DNA of 7,238 bases from Gammaproteobacteria bacterium (GTDB lineage Bacteria; Pseudomonadota; Gammaproteobacteria; S012-40), in NCBI GenBank assembly GCA_029864945.1, contig JAOTSL010000160.1, positions 1 through 7,238 on the forward strand, in the 5' to 3' direction. The position numbers and the translations under genes were made by a program. A model generated the notes under the pieces. That model saw nothing but the letters and a program-made list of their open reading frames with translations, was not told the DNA's origin and did no database searches. Shown here piece by piece: positions 1 to 5,482 of the stretch. Positions within the stretch are counted from its first letter, which is position 1. Each line of letters begins with the position of its first letter.

Positions 1-217
1 AGAATCTCTTGTCCCATGGTACACATTACGCAACGACAAGCCGGGGCAACATAATATATTCTTCGGTCACTGGTCGACACTCGGCCTTAGCAATGAAAAC
101 GGGGCATATTGTCTCGACACAGGCTGTTTATGGGGAGGTACACTCACAGCCCTAAAAATAGATGATTCGTTTACCTATTATCAAATCGATTGCAAAGGTG
201 AACAACAGCCTTTTTAA
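1..217 (+). CDS. apaH: ApaH, symmetrical diadenosine tetraphosphatase (3' end only)
   Basis: C-terminal 71 residues of a gene that begins left of the window; the reading frame starts at base 2 and stops with TAA at 215-217. ApaH hydrolyses Ap4A symmetrically to two ADP in the cytoplasm and belongs to the PPP metallophosphatase superfamily. Visible family signatures are a PWY segment, FFGHWSTLG (the GH histidine lies in a conserved metal-site motif of the superfamily), then CLDTGCLWGGTLTALKI, which closely matches the ALDTGC-WGG-LT block of known ApaH proteins. The tail ends KGEQQPF, shorter than the extended tail of the E. coli protein. It converges on the minus-strand thioredoxin-like gene with a gap of only 20 bases. 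The usual pdxA/ksgA/apaG neighbours would lie outside the window, so that context cannot be tested. The family call is secure despite truncation. Confidence 0.93.
   Translation, partial: ESLVPWYTLRNDKPGQHNIFFGHWSTLGLSNENGAYCLDTGCLWGGTLTALKIDDSFTYYQIDCKGEQQPF
194..215 (+). terminator. Weak candidate terminator at the apaH 3' end
   Basis: AAAGGT (194-199) can pair with GCCTTT (208-213), giving a six-pair stem with one G-U pair and an eight-base loop, followed by only two more T before AA. It overlaps the last apaH codons. Position at the end of a convergent gene fits a terminator, but the short U run and weak stem make this a low-confidence call. Confidence 0.25.
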
Positions 218-237
218 CCCACTTTCCGAAGGTATCC

Positions 238-1311
238 TTAATTCATTAACTCCACCTTGACACCTTTTTCTCTAAGTGCCTCAGCCCTCACATCAATGTA
301 ACGCTGGAAACTGGGCTCCTTTTTATAGGCACCACTAAATACATAATCCATTACCGACTGAATATGAAATGCCTTTAAATAAGCCTCAATACGAATGACT
401 TCTTTATTCTCTTTATCAAAAAATACAAAACTGGGCGTATATTTCACATTTAAGGACTGAGCCAATGCCAATGCCGTTGTTTTTTTTCCGTCAAAACCCG
501 TAATCGATTTTTTTGACCACATATCTAACTGCACCACATCAAACCTCCTCGCCAATATTTCTGTTTCAGGGCGCTTCAAAGTATCACGATGTAACTCATC
601 ACAAGCTGGACACTGTTTTTGCTCAAATAGAATCATCTGATATTGCGCATTATCTTTACGCTTACTTAAATCTACAGATCCAGATCGAAAATAATCTACA
701 TTATGCATAACTCCTCTTGATAAAATGGGCGAATTATTTTTCAAAAAATCGCGAAAGGGAATATTATTTTCTTGATGAGTAATAACATAATCCAATGCCA
801 CACTAAACTTGGCCGGAGGAAAATACCCATTCAAGCGTAAAGCCGTCTCGCCTTTTTCGTTAAAAAAAATAAGAGTAGGTGTGAACATAACGCGAAGACG
901 TGATGAAAATTCTTTTTCCGTCATACGTTTTCCATCATAATCAGTAACTTCACGATCACCCCACATATTTACAGCGACCACGTCAAAGTTTTGTCTAGCC
1001 TTATCAACAATGAATTTTTGCGTAAAATTGACGTTGATCAGTTTTTCACAATAAGGACACCCATCCTGATAGAAAAAGAACAAAAGACGTTTATTTTCAC
1101 TTGCCGCTTCGGCAATATCTTCCGCCAAATCAAGAAATGAAGATTTAAACCAGGCCGGGGGCTCTACAAAGCCAGGATTTTGCAACCCAGGTAAAACGCC
1201 TTCCGATTTTGCAAAAACAACCCCAAGAGAGCAAAACAAAAAACCTAAAACAATACAGGAATAGGTGAAACGACGAATTTTATTGTTTATTATCAAAATA
1301 TTACACCACAT
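238..1311 (-). CDS. Exported protein with two tandem thioredoxin-fold domains
   Basis: 357 residues. The N-terminus has a basic stretch (KIRR, 11-14), a hydrophobic core and a probable signal-peptidase site after VVFA (about 34), so export to the periplasm is expected. Domain 1 (about 55-180) carries CPYC at 85-88 and cis-proline motif FTPT (Pro145); domain 2 (about 215-330) carries CPAC at 234-237 and YTPS (Pro293). The domains are an internal duplication: DVVAVNMW...FTPTLIFF aligns with DVVQLDMW...YTPSFVFF. Both retain two cysteines, so a thiol-disulfide oxidoreductase or reductase role (SoxW-like) is likely, but the partner is unknown. The gene stands alone, between apaH (convergent) and the cyclase (divergent). 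ATG 1309-1311 is the only upstream ATG in frame after a TAG stop, but no Shine-Dalgarno precedes it; an internal TTG at residue 6 is an alternative that keeps the signal peptide. The fold is clear; the exact function is not. Confidence 0.85.
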   Translation of the reverse strand: MWCNILIINNKIRRFTYSCIVLGFLFCSLGVVFAKSEGVLPGLQNPGFVEPPAWFKSSFLDLAEDIAEAASENKRLLFFFYQDGCPYCEKLINVNFTQKFIVDKARQNFDVVAVNMWGDREVTDYDGKRMTEKEFSSRLRVMFTPTLIFFNEKGETALRLNGYFPPAKFSVALDYVITHQENNIPFRDFLKNNSPILSRGVMHNVDYFRSGSVDLSKRKDNAQYQMILFEQKQCPACDELHRDTLKRPETEILARRFDVVQLDMWSKKSITGFDGKKTTALALAQSLNVKYTPSFVFFDKENKEVIRIEAYLKAFHIQSVMDYVFSGAYKKEPSFQRYIDVRAEALREKGVKVELMN

Positions 1312-1362
1312 ATAAACATAGGGCTAATTTAAACAAAGTTACACCATCCTTCTAAAAAAACA

Positions 1363-1387
1363 GAAAATTAAACAAAAAATAATTTTC
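1363..1387. repeat. AT-rich 8-bp perfect inverted repeat in the divergent region
   Basis: GAAAATTA (1363-1370) and TAATTTTC (1380-1387) are perfect inverted complements separated by nine A-rich bases. It lies between the thioredoxin-like gene and the cyclase promoter, so an operator is possible, but in DNA this AT-rich it may be chance. The rest of 1312-1435 shows no further gene or RNA signature. Confidence 0.3.
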
Positions 1388-1435
1388 CCAAGATATTACG
1401 GCTAAATGATTTTACCTATTAAGCCAGTGCTTTGA

Positions 1436-1465
1436 TTGAAATGATATGTTAATTGCTCATATAAT
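1436..1465 (+). promoter_or_regulatory. Sigma70-type promoter for the cyclase unit
   Basis: TTGAAA (1436-1441) and TATAAT (1460-1465) are separated by 18 bases: a perfect -10 box and a -35 box with four of six consensus bases. Transcription would start near 1472, giving a leader of about 25 bases to the short ORF at 1496 and about 85 bases to the cyclase ATG. This is the best promoter match I found in the window. Confidence 0.72.
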
Positions 1466-1480
1466 CAACTATAGATAAAG

Positions 1481-1490
1481 AGAAGGAGAT
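1481..1490 (+). promoter_or_regulatory. Strong Shine-Dalgarno ahead of the ten-codon ORF
   Basis: AGAAGGAGAT contains AAGGAG, a near-perfect anti-16S match, about seven bases before ATG 1496-1498. It is too far (over 30 bases) from any start of the cyclase to serve that gene directly. It therefore points to translation of the short ORF. Confidence 0.6.
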
Positions 1491-1495
1491 CATCA

Positions 1496-1528
1496 ATGCA
1501 CATTATCGATGGCATTCCTTTTGCTTGA
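1496..1528 (+). CDS. Ten-codon upstream ORF, possible leader peptide
   Basis: ATG 1496-1498 opens a ten-codon frame encoding MHIIDGIPFA, closed by TGA at 1526-1528. It lies just behind a near-consensus promoter and a strong Shine-Dalgarno, and its stop overlaps a TTG (1525-1527) that opens the cyclase frame (TTGA arrangement). Translation of this ORF could influence translation of the cyclase by coupling or by exposing its own ribosome site at 1549-1557. The peptide has no run of a single amino acid, so classical amino-acid attenuation is not suggested. The alternative is that it is the true N-terminus of the cyclase, separated by a frameshift. No known family is recognised. Confidence 0.4.
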   Translation: MHIIDGIPFA

Positions 1529-1557
1529 TTAGTATTAAACCAGTTAAGAAGGAAGGA

Positions 1558-2493
1558 ATGATGGTTACACAACTTAACATTGTGAGTGACGACAAAACTC
1601 GACACTTGATTACCCCAGGAAATGTTGATTCTATTAATTATTTCCCTGACCAGAACGCTGATCAGACAAAGCACGGGTTTGCCATAAAAGTATCCAGCAT
1701 CCTTCAAACCACGCTGGAAATTGAATCACTTATCAAACTGTTCTCGCAACAAATTAAACCTGCCATTCCTCACGACGGCCTCACCTATCACAATGATCCA
1801 TTAGGCCTCTCGTTTCACTTTGGTAAGAAATGTAAAAACCAATGCCAGTATCGCTTGCTGGTAAATGGCGAACCATTAGGTGAAATTAGCTTGCACCGTC
1901 GCTGGGATTTTTCATCAGAAGATAACAAAATATTTGAATACACTTTGTGCGGCTTGGTATACCCTCTACGAAACGCAATACTGTATCAACAGGCTTTACA
2001 TGCCGCTAACAAAGACGCTTTAAGCGGCGTATACAACCGGTCTACATTTGAAGAAACACTTAATCGAGAAGTTAAACTAGCGCATCGATACAATCGCTCT
2101 CTCTCTATTGTCATTCTTGATATTGACAATTTCAAAAACTTTAATGACAGTTTTGGGCATGCTTTAGGCGACCAGGTCATTAAATCTACTGCTGCCAATA
2201 TTTCCGCCTGTGTTCGTAGCACCGATATTGTATTTCGATACGGCGGAGAAGAGTTTGTCGCCCTATTAAGCAACACATCAGTCGAAGGAGCAGTTTTCCT
2301 TGCCGAGCGAATTCGCCACAAAATTGAATCATCACTAGTCAATCATGACAATAACAGCGTCAATGTAACCGCTAGTCTGGGCATATCAGAACTGACCGAA
2401 GGTGAACAAAATGCAAGCTTTTTCAGTCGCGCAGACAAGGCGTTATATGAAGCAAAGAAAAGCGGAAAAAACAAGTTTTGCATTGCTGAATAA
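1558..2493 (+). CDS. Diguanylate cyclase with N-terminal GAF-like sensor domain
   Basis: Makes cyclic di-GMP from two GTP. From the ATG at 1558 the protein has 311 residues. The GGDEF domain (about 150 to the end) has the opening DALSGVYNR, metal-site ILDIDNFKNFND, the active-site GGEEF (230-234) and the allosteric I-site RSTD (220-223) exactly five residues earlier, so it should be active and product-inhibited. The N-terminal part (about 40-150) resembles a GAF fold, ending in LVYPLRNAILYQQALHAA, a helix leading into the cyclase; its ligand is unknown. There is no membrane segment, so it should be cytosolic. The frame stays open upstream to a TTG at 1525, but ATG 1558 or 1561 is preferred because AAGGAAGGA (1549-1557) lies directly ahead, with 1561 having the better spacing. 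It probably shares a transcript with the Lon-family gene 64 bases downstream. Confidence 0.92.
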   Translation: MMVTQLNIVSDDKTRHLITPGNVDSINYFPDQNADQTKHGFAIKVSSILQTTLEIESLIKLFSQQIKPAIPHDGLTYHNDPLGLSFHFGKKCKNQCQYRLLVNGEPLGEISLHRRWDFSSEDNKIFEYTLCGLVYPLRNAILYQQALHAANKDALSGVYNRSTFEETLNREVKLAHRYNRSLSIVILDIDNFKNFNDSFGHALGDQVIKSTAANISACVRSTDIVFRYGGEEFVALLSNTSVEGAVFLAERIRHKIESSLVNHDNNSVNVTASLGISELTEGEQNASFFSRADKALYEAKKSGKNKFCIAE

Positions 2494-2520
2494 AACTACC
2501 CTACCGAATGATGCGTGGTA

Positions 2521-2540
2521 AGATAGCCGGCTCACTATCT
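2521..2540 (+). repeat. Small stem-loop just ahead of the Lon-family start
   Basis: AGATAG (2521-2526) and CTATCT (2535-2540) are perfect inverted complements around an eight-base loop containing the palindrome GCCGGC partly in the stem edge. The stem ends directly before AAAAGGG (2541-2547), the likely ribosome site of the next gene. No T-run follows, so it is not a terminator; an effect on translation initiation is possible but unproven. Confidence 0.3.
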
Positions 2541-2557
2541 AAAAGGGCTCTTTGCAC

Positions 2558-4963
2558 ATGACTCAACCCCGGAATCGTTTATCGGCAGATCAAGTTTATC
2601 AACAGTGCGATGCCGAACAATTCCCTTTTGAAACCACGGCGTCAGTACAGACACACTTACAAAGCATCGGCCAAGATCGCGCACTCAGCGCAATTCAGTT
2701 TGGCATTAATATCCAACGCCATGGTTATAACCTTTTTGCGCTTGGCCCCACTGGCGCGGGAAAATACACACTCATTCGAGAAGCCCTCAAAAACCACATT
2801 AGTGCCGACCACGAAATATTCGACTGGTGCTATATCAATAATTTTGAACCTCCTTTCAATCCAATTGCACTTAAACTACCCGCAGGCATTGGCAGCAGGC
2901 TTCGCAAGGACTTGCAGGAATTATCAGACACACTATCACACGTTATACCTAAAGCGTTTGAAGCGGAAAGCTACGACAAGCAAATACTCACCATTAGTAC
3001 TGATTATCAAGCGCAAGAAGAAAATGCTTTTAGAAAATTAGAAAATGACGCAAAATTAAAAAATATCGCCTTCATTCAAACCGATACGGATTTCACCTTC
3101 ACACCGACGCTAAATAACGCAGCAATTGAACCCAACGTTTTTGATAATTTACCAGAAAAAGAAAAGGAATCAATTCAGTCCAATATTGGCGATCTACAAA
3201 GAAAATTACAAAGTATTTTACAGCACCTTCCTAAATGGCAACAAGAAAGTCGCCTCAAAGTTAAAAAACTCAATAACAACATGGCCAAGAAAGCAGTTGG
3301 CTTTTGGGTATCCGACTTAAAACGCATGTACAAAAGTCACGGAAGTATTATTGAGCACTTAAAAGCCATAGAAGAAAATGTAATCGAAAATGTTGAAAAT
3401 TTTTTGCCGCAGCAACCCGCCCCAGACGGCCTTCAACAACCAATAGAAATCAAAAGCATTCTTGCCAAATATTGTTTAAACCTGATTGTTGACAACAAAG
3501 ACATCACCGAACCTCCAGTTGTTTACGAAGTGAACCCCACTCTGGAAAATATCATTGGAACAGTCGATAGCATAAATCAATACGGCACTTTAAACTCCGA
3601 CTTCACCATGATCAAAGCAGGCGCATTACACAAAGCAAATGGTGGCTACCTGATACTTGATGCTTATAAATTATTAGATAAAGCATTTTCCTGGGAAGCA
3701 TTAAAACGCGCACTCGCTAGCAGAGAAATAAATATAGAAACCGCATCAGAAGGATCCGGTGGCTGCACATCATTAACACCCGCAGCAATCCCTTTAGATA
3801 TCAAAATAATTTTACTGGGAGACCATCACGATTATTTTACACTTAGCGAACTAGACCCAGAGTTTAACGCGCTATTTAAAGTAATTGCCGACTTTGAAGA
3901 CACCGTTTCGCGCAACCAAGAAACCATGCTGCAATATGCCCAACTCATTTCAGCCATAATAAAAAGGCATGAATTAAAACCATTTCATCGAACAGCAATC
4001 GCCCGAGTAGTTGAACAAAGCTCTCGCTGGATTGAAGACAGCGAAAAACTATCAACTCATACTGGCGAACTACAAGACTTAATGACTGAGGCAGATTACT
4101 GGGCAACACAAAACAAGCAAAATAGTGTCACCGCCGATAATATAGATAAGGCGATAGAGCAACAACTTTATCGAACAGCACGCCTTAAAGACCAGGCACA
4201 TCAATCCATACTGCGTGATAACACAATAATTGAAACAGCGGGTAATACAGTTGGGCAGATAAATGCACTCACCGTTGCCGACCTTGGTGAGTTCACTTTT
4301 GGACAACCCTCTCGTGTCACAGCACTCGCCAGACTTGGTGATGGTAAGATTATTGATATTGAACATGAAGCCAATCTTGGTGGAAATATTCACACAAAGG
4401 GCCTATTGATACTGACACATTTTTTTGGCGATCGGTATTTGCAAAACAAACCGTTATCCTTTAATGCGAGTATTGTGTTCGAGCAATCTTATGGGGGAGT
4501 CGATGGTGACAGCGCTTCAGCGGCCGAACTAGTAGCACTGATGTCAGCCATAGGCAAATTACCTATTAAGCAATCTATCGCGATTACGGGCGCAATTGAT
4601 CAGCACGGAAACATGCTTCCGATCGGTGGAGTAAACGAAAAAATTGAAGGTTTTTTTGAAATCTGCCAAAAGCGCACATTAACCGGTGACCAGGCTGTGA
4701 TTATACCGCACCAAAACGCACACCAGCTTATGCTCTGCAAATCTGTTATTGATGCTGTAAAAAACAACCAGTTTCATATATACACTGCCAAGCACATTGA
4801 TCAGGCACTGGAAATATTATGCGATCAACCTATCGGTAAACGAGACAATGATGGGGTGTTCACTATTAATACAATCAACCGAAGCGTTGAAGATCGTTTA
4901 CTTGAATTTGCAATAACTTCTCATGAAAACGAAGACCATCATCATGAAGATGAGGGGGATTAA
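2558..4963 (+). CDS. Lon-family AAA+ ATP-dependent protease (YcbZ/LonB-like, soluble)
   Basis: 801 residues from ATG 2558 (TTG at 2552 would add two); AAAAGGG at 2541-2547 is the ribosome site. Family-typical start LSADQVYQQCDAEQFPF, then a split AAA+ module: Walker A GPTGAGKYT (63-71), a long charged helical insertion (about 130-290), Walker B GGYLILDAY (362-370) and IILLGDHHDYF near sensor 1. The C-terminal Lon peptidase domain (about 560-760) has the catalytic serine in GGVDGDSASAAEL (Ser652) and the lysine in GGVNEKIEGF (Lys695), so the Ser-Lys dyad is intact. There is no transmembrane segment, unlike archaeal LonB, and no Lon N-terminal substrate domain. Residue 70 after the Walker lysine is Tyr rather than Thr/Ser, with Thr one place later; as I recall this family tolerates such a shift. 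The tail is acidic and His-rich (HENEDHHHEDEGD). It should degrade or remodel cytosolic proteins; substrates are unknown. Confidence 0.92.
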   Translation: MTQPRNRLSADQVYQQCDAEQFPFETTASVQTHLQSIGQDRALSAIQFGINIQRHGYNLFALGPTGAGKYTLIREALKNHISADHEIFDWCYINNFEPPFNPIALKLPAGIGSRLRKDLQELSDTLSHVIPKAFEAESYDKQILTISTDYQAQEENAFRKLENDAKLKNIAFIQTDTDFTFTPTLNNAAIEPNVFDNLPEKEKESIQSNIGDLQRKLQSILQHLPKWQQESRLKVKKLNNNMAKKAVGFWVSDLKRMYKSHGSIIEHLKAIEENVIENVENFLPQQPAPDGLQQPIEIKSILAKYCLNLIVDNKDITEPPVVYEVNPTLENIIGTVDSINQYGTLNSDFTMIKAGALHKANGGYLILDAYKLLDKAFSWEALKRALASREINIETASEGSGGCTSLTPAAIPLDIKIILLGDHHDYFTLSELDPEFNALFKVIADFEDTVSRNQETMLQYAQLISAIIKRHELKPFHRTAIARVVEQSSRWIEDSEKLSTHTGELQDLMTEADYWATQNKQNSVTADNIDKAIEQQLYRTARLKDQAHQSILRDNTIIETAGNTVGQINALTVADLGEFTFGQPSRVTALARLGDGKIIDIEHEANLGGNIHTKGLLILTHFFGDRYLQNKPLSFNASIVFEQSYGGVDGDSASAAELVALMSAIGKLPIKQSIAITGAIDQHGNMLPIGGVNEKIEGFFEICQKRTLTGDQAVIIPHQNAHQLMLCKSVIDAVKNNQFHIYTAKHIDQALEILCDQPIGKRDNDGVFTINTINRSVEDRLLEFAITSHENEDHHHEDEGD

Positions 4964-4981
4964 TTTTCATCCGCAAACCTA

Positions 4982-5083
4982 CTACTTCAGTAGCTTAGTA
5001 TAACCAGACTCTATATCGTCCAGATAAAAACCCAAGGGTACCTCCATCACTCCAAATCTATTTCCGGAGGTATCCTTAAAGCA
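4982..5083 (-). pseudogene. Probable C-terminal relic of a VOC/glyoxalase-fold gene
   Basis: A minus-strand frame of 33 codons ends with TAG (plus 4982-4984) and is closed upstream by a TAG at 5084-5086. It reads CFKDTSGNRFGVMEVPLG followed by FYLDDIESGYTKLLK. The segment FKDTSGNRFGVMEV strongly resembles the final beta strand of VOC-superfamily proteins (the F-[KR]-D-x-[ED/S]-G-N-x-[FI]-G-[LV] pattern, with the usual metal-binding glutamate in the ME position). The first hundred or so residues of such a domain are absent: upstream codons give no VOC-like sequence and no start with a ribosome site. An ATG inside (plus 5045-5047) would leave only 21 residues. I read it as a decayed or truncated gene; chance resemblance remains possible because the piece is short. 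Confidence 0.45.
5034..5077 (-). terminator. Long stem-loop, terminator-like for the minus strand
   Basis: AAGGGTACCTCC (5034-5045) pairs with GGAGGTATCCTT (5066-5077) over 12 positions with one G-U pair; the loop is 20 bases. Read on the minus strand the stem is followed by GGG and then TTTTTAT, which resembles an intrinsic terminator placed 62 bases past the end of the TIGR02647 gene. Read on the plus strand no T-run follows, so it would not stop the Lon-family transcript. The loop is longer than usual and the sequence lies inside the relic VOC frame, so function is uncertain. Confidence 0.45.
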
Positions 5084-5139
5084 CTAATCGAGAAGAATCA
5101 ATAGAAGATCTATGTGACCAAACCATTAATTAAGAGACT

Positions 5140-5397
5140 TTAAAGTGCGCTCTCCAGAGCCACAGGCTCTTCGAGTAACATTAACAAAGATTTTGCATGC
5201 CCAACAGCCTCTCTACCAATTGCCGTTAAATATCCCCCATCAACCTGAGTCACCAAACCTTTTTCATGAAGGCGCTGCGTTGCGGTAATTAGCGATTCAG
5301 ATGCTGTATGATGTACTTTTATGCCTTCCAAATTCGACTCAGAATTGTAATGCAATAACAGATTTAGCTCATTAACTAGTTCGTTTGAATAACGCAT
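5140..5397 (-). CDS. TIGR02647-family small conserved protein
   Basis: 85 residues, soluble, no signal peptide. The start ATG (5395-5397) has an excellent ribosome site, GAGGAG, six bases ahead. The sequence YSNELVNELNLLLHYNSE...EGIKVHHTAS...ATQRLHEKGLVTQVDGGYLTAIGREAVGHA matches my recollection of the TIGR02647 family found in Pseudomonas, Shewanella and Vibrio relatives. The portion from about residue 33 to 70 (helix, turn, RLHEKGLVTQ, then a DGGYLT strand pair) looks like a winged-helix fold, so DNA binding is possible but not established. It lies 82 bases downstream of the cytochrome gene in the same direction, so the two may be co-transcribed. The family function is unknown to me. Confidence 0.85.
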   Translation of the reverse strand: MRYSNELVNELNLLLHYNSESNLEGIKVHHTASESLITATQRLHEKGLVTQVDGGYLTAIGREAVGHAKSLLMLLEEPVALESAL

Positions 5398-5463
5398 TTT
5401 TATCTCCTCATTTTAGACTAGGTAAATTAAAAAATAATTACTACAAATTCCTTTCATTAGTTC

Positions 5464-5482
5464 TAGTTCGGTTATCGAACTA
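5464..5482 (-). repeat. Perfect 7-bp stem-loop at the cytochrome stop codon
   Basis: TAGTTCG (5464-5470) and CGAACTA (5476-5482) are perfect inverted complements around a five-base loop. The stop codon of the cytochrome gene is the first three bases of the stem as read on the minus strand. No T-run follows directly, so it is not a classical terminator; it could be an RNA-stability or processing structure between the cytochrome and TIGR02647 coding regions, or a partial attenuator. The rest of the 82-base gap is AT-rich with no clear promoter. Confidence 0.4.

Noticed and set aside
1986..2342. Minus-strand open frame opposite the GGDEF domain
   Set aside because: It lies wholly inside the well-supported cyclase gene and shows no family signature.
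2610..3041. Plus-strand open frame within the Lon-family gene
   Set aside because: Alternative frame of a gene with intact motifs; composition is not protein-like.
4079..4393. Minus-strand open frame opposite the Lon peptidase domain
   Set aside because: Antisense to an intact conserved domain, cysteine-rich and without known motifs or a ribosome site that I could support.
4981..4995. CTACT-ACTTC-AGTAG stem-loop as a terminator for the Lon-family gene
   Set aside because: Only five pairs and no T-run on the plus strand; no credible plus-strand terminator was found in this gap.
5097..5144. Short minus-strand ATG frame (about 16 codons) in the gap after the TIGR02647 gene
   Set aside because: No ribosome site and no recognisable sequence; too short to support.
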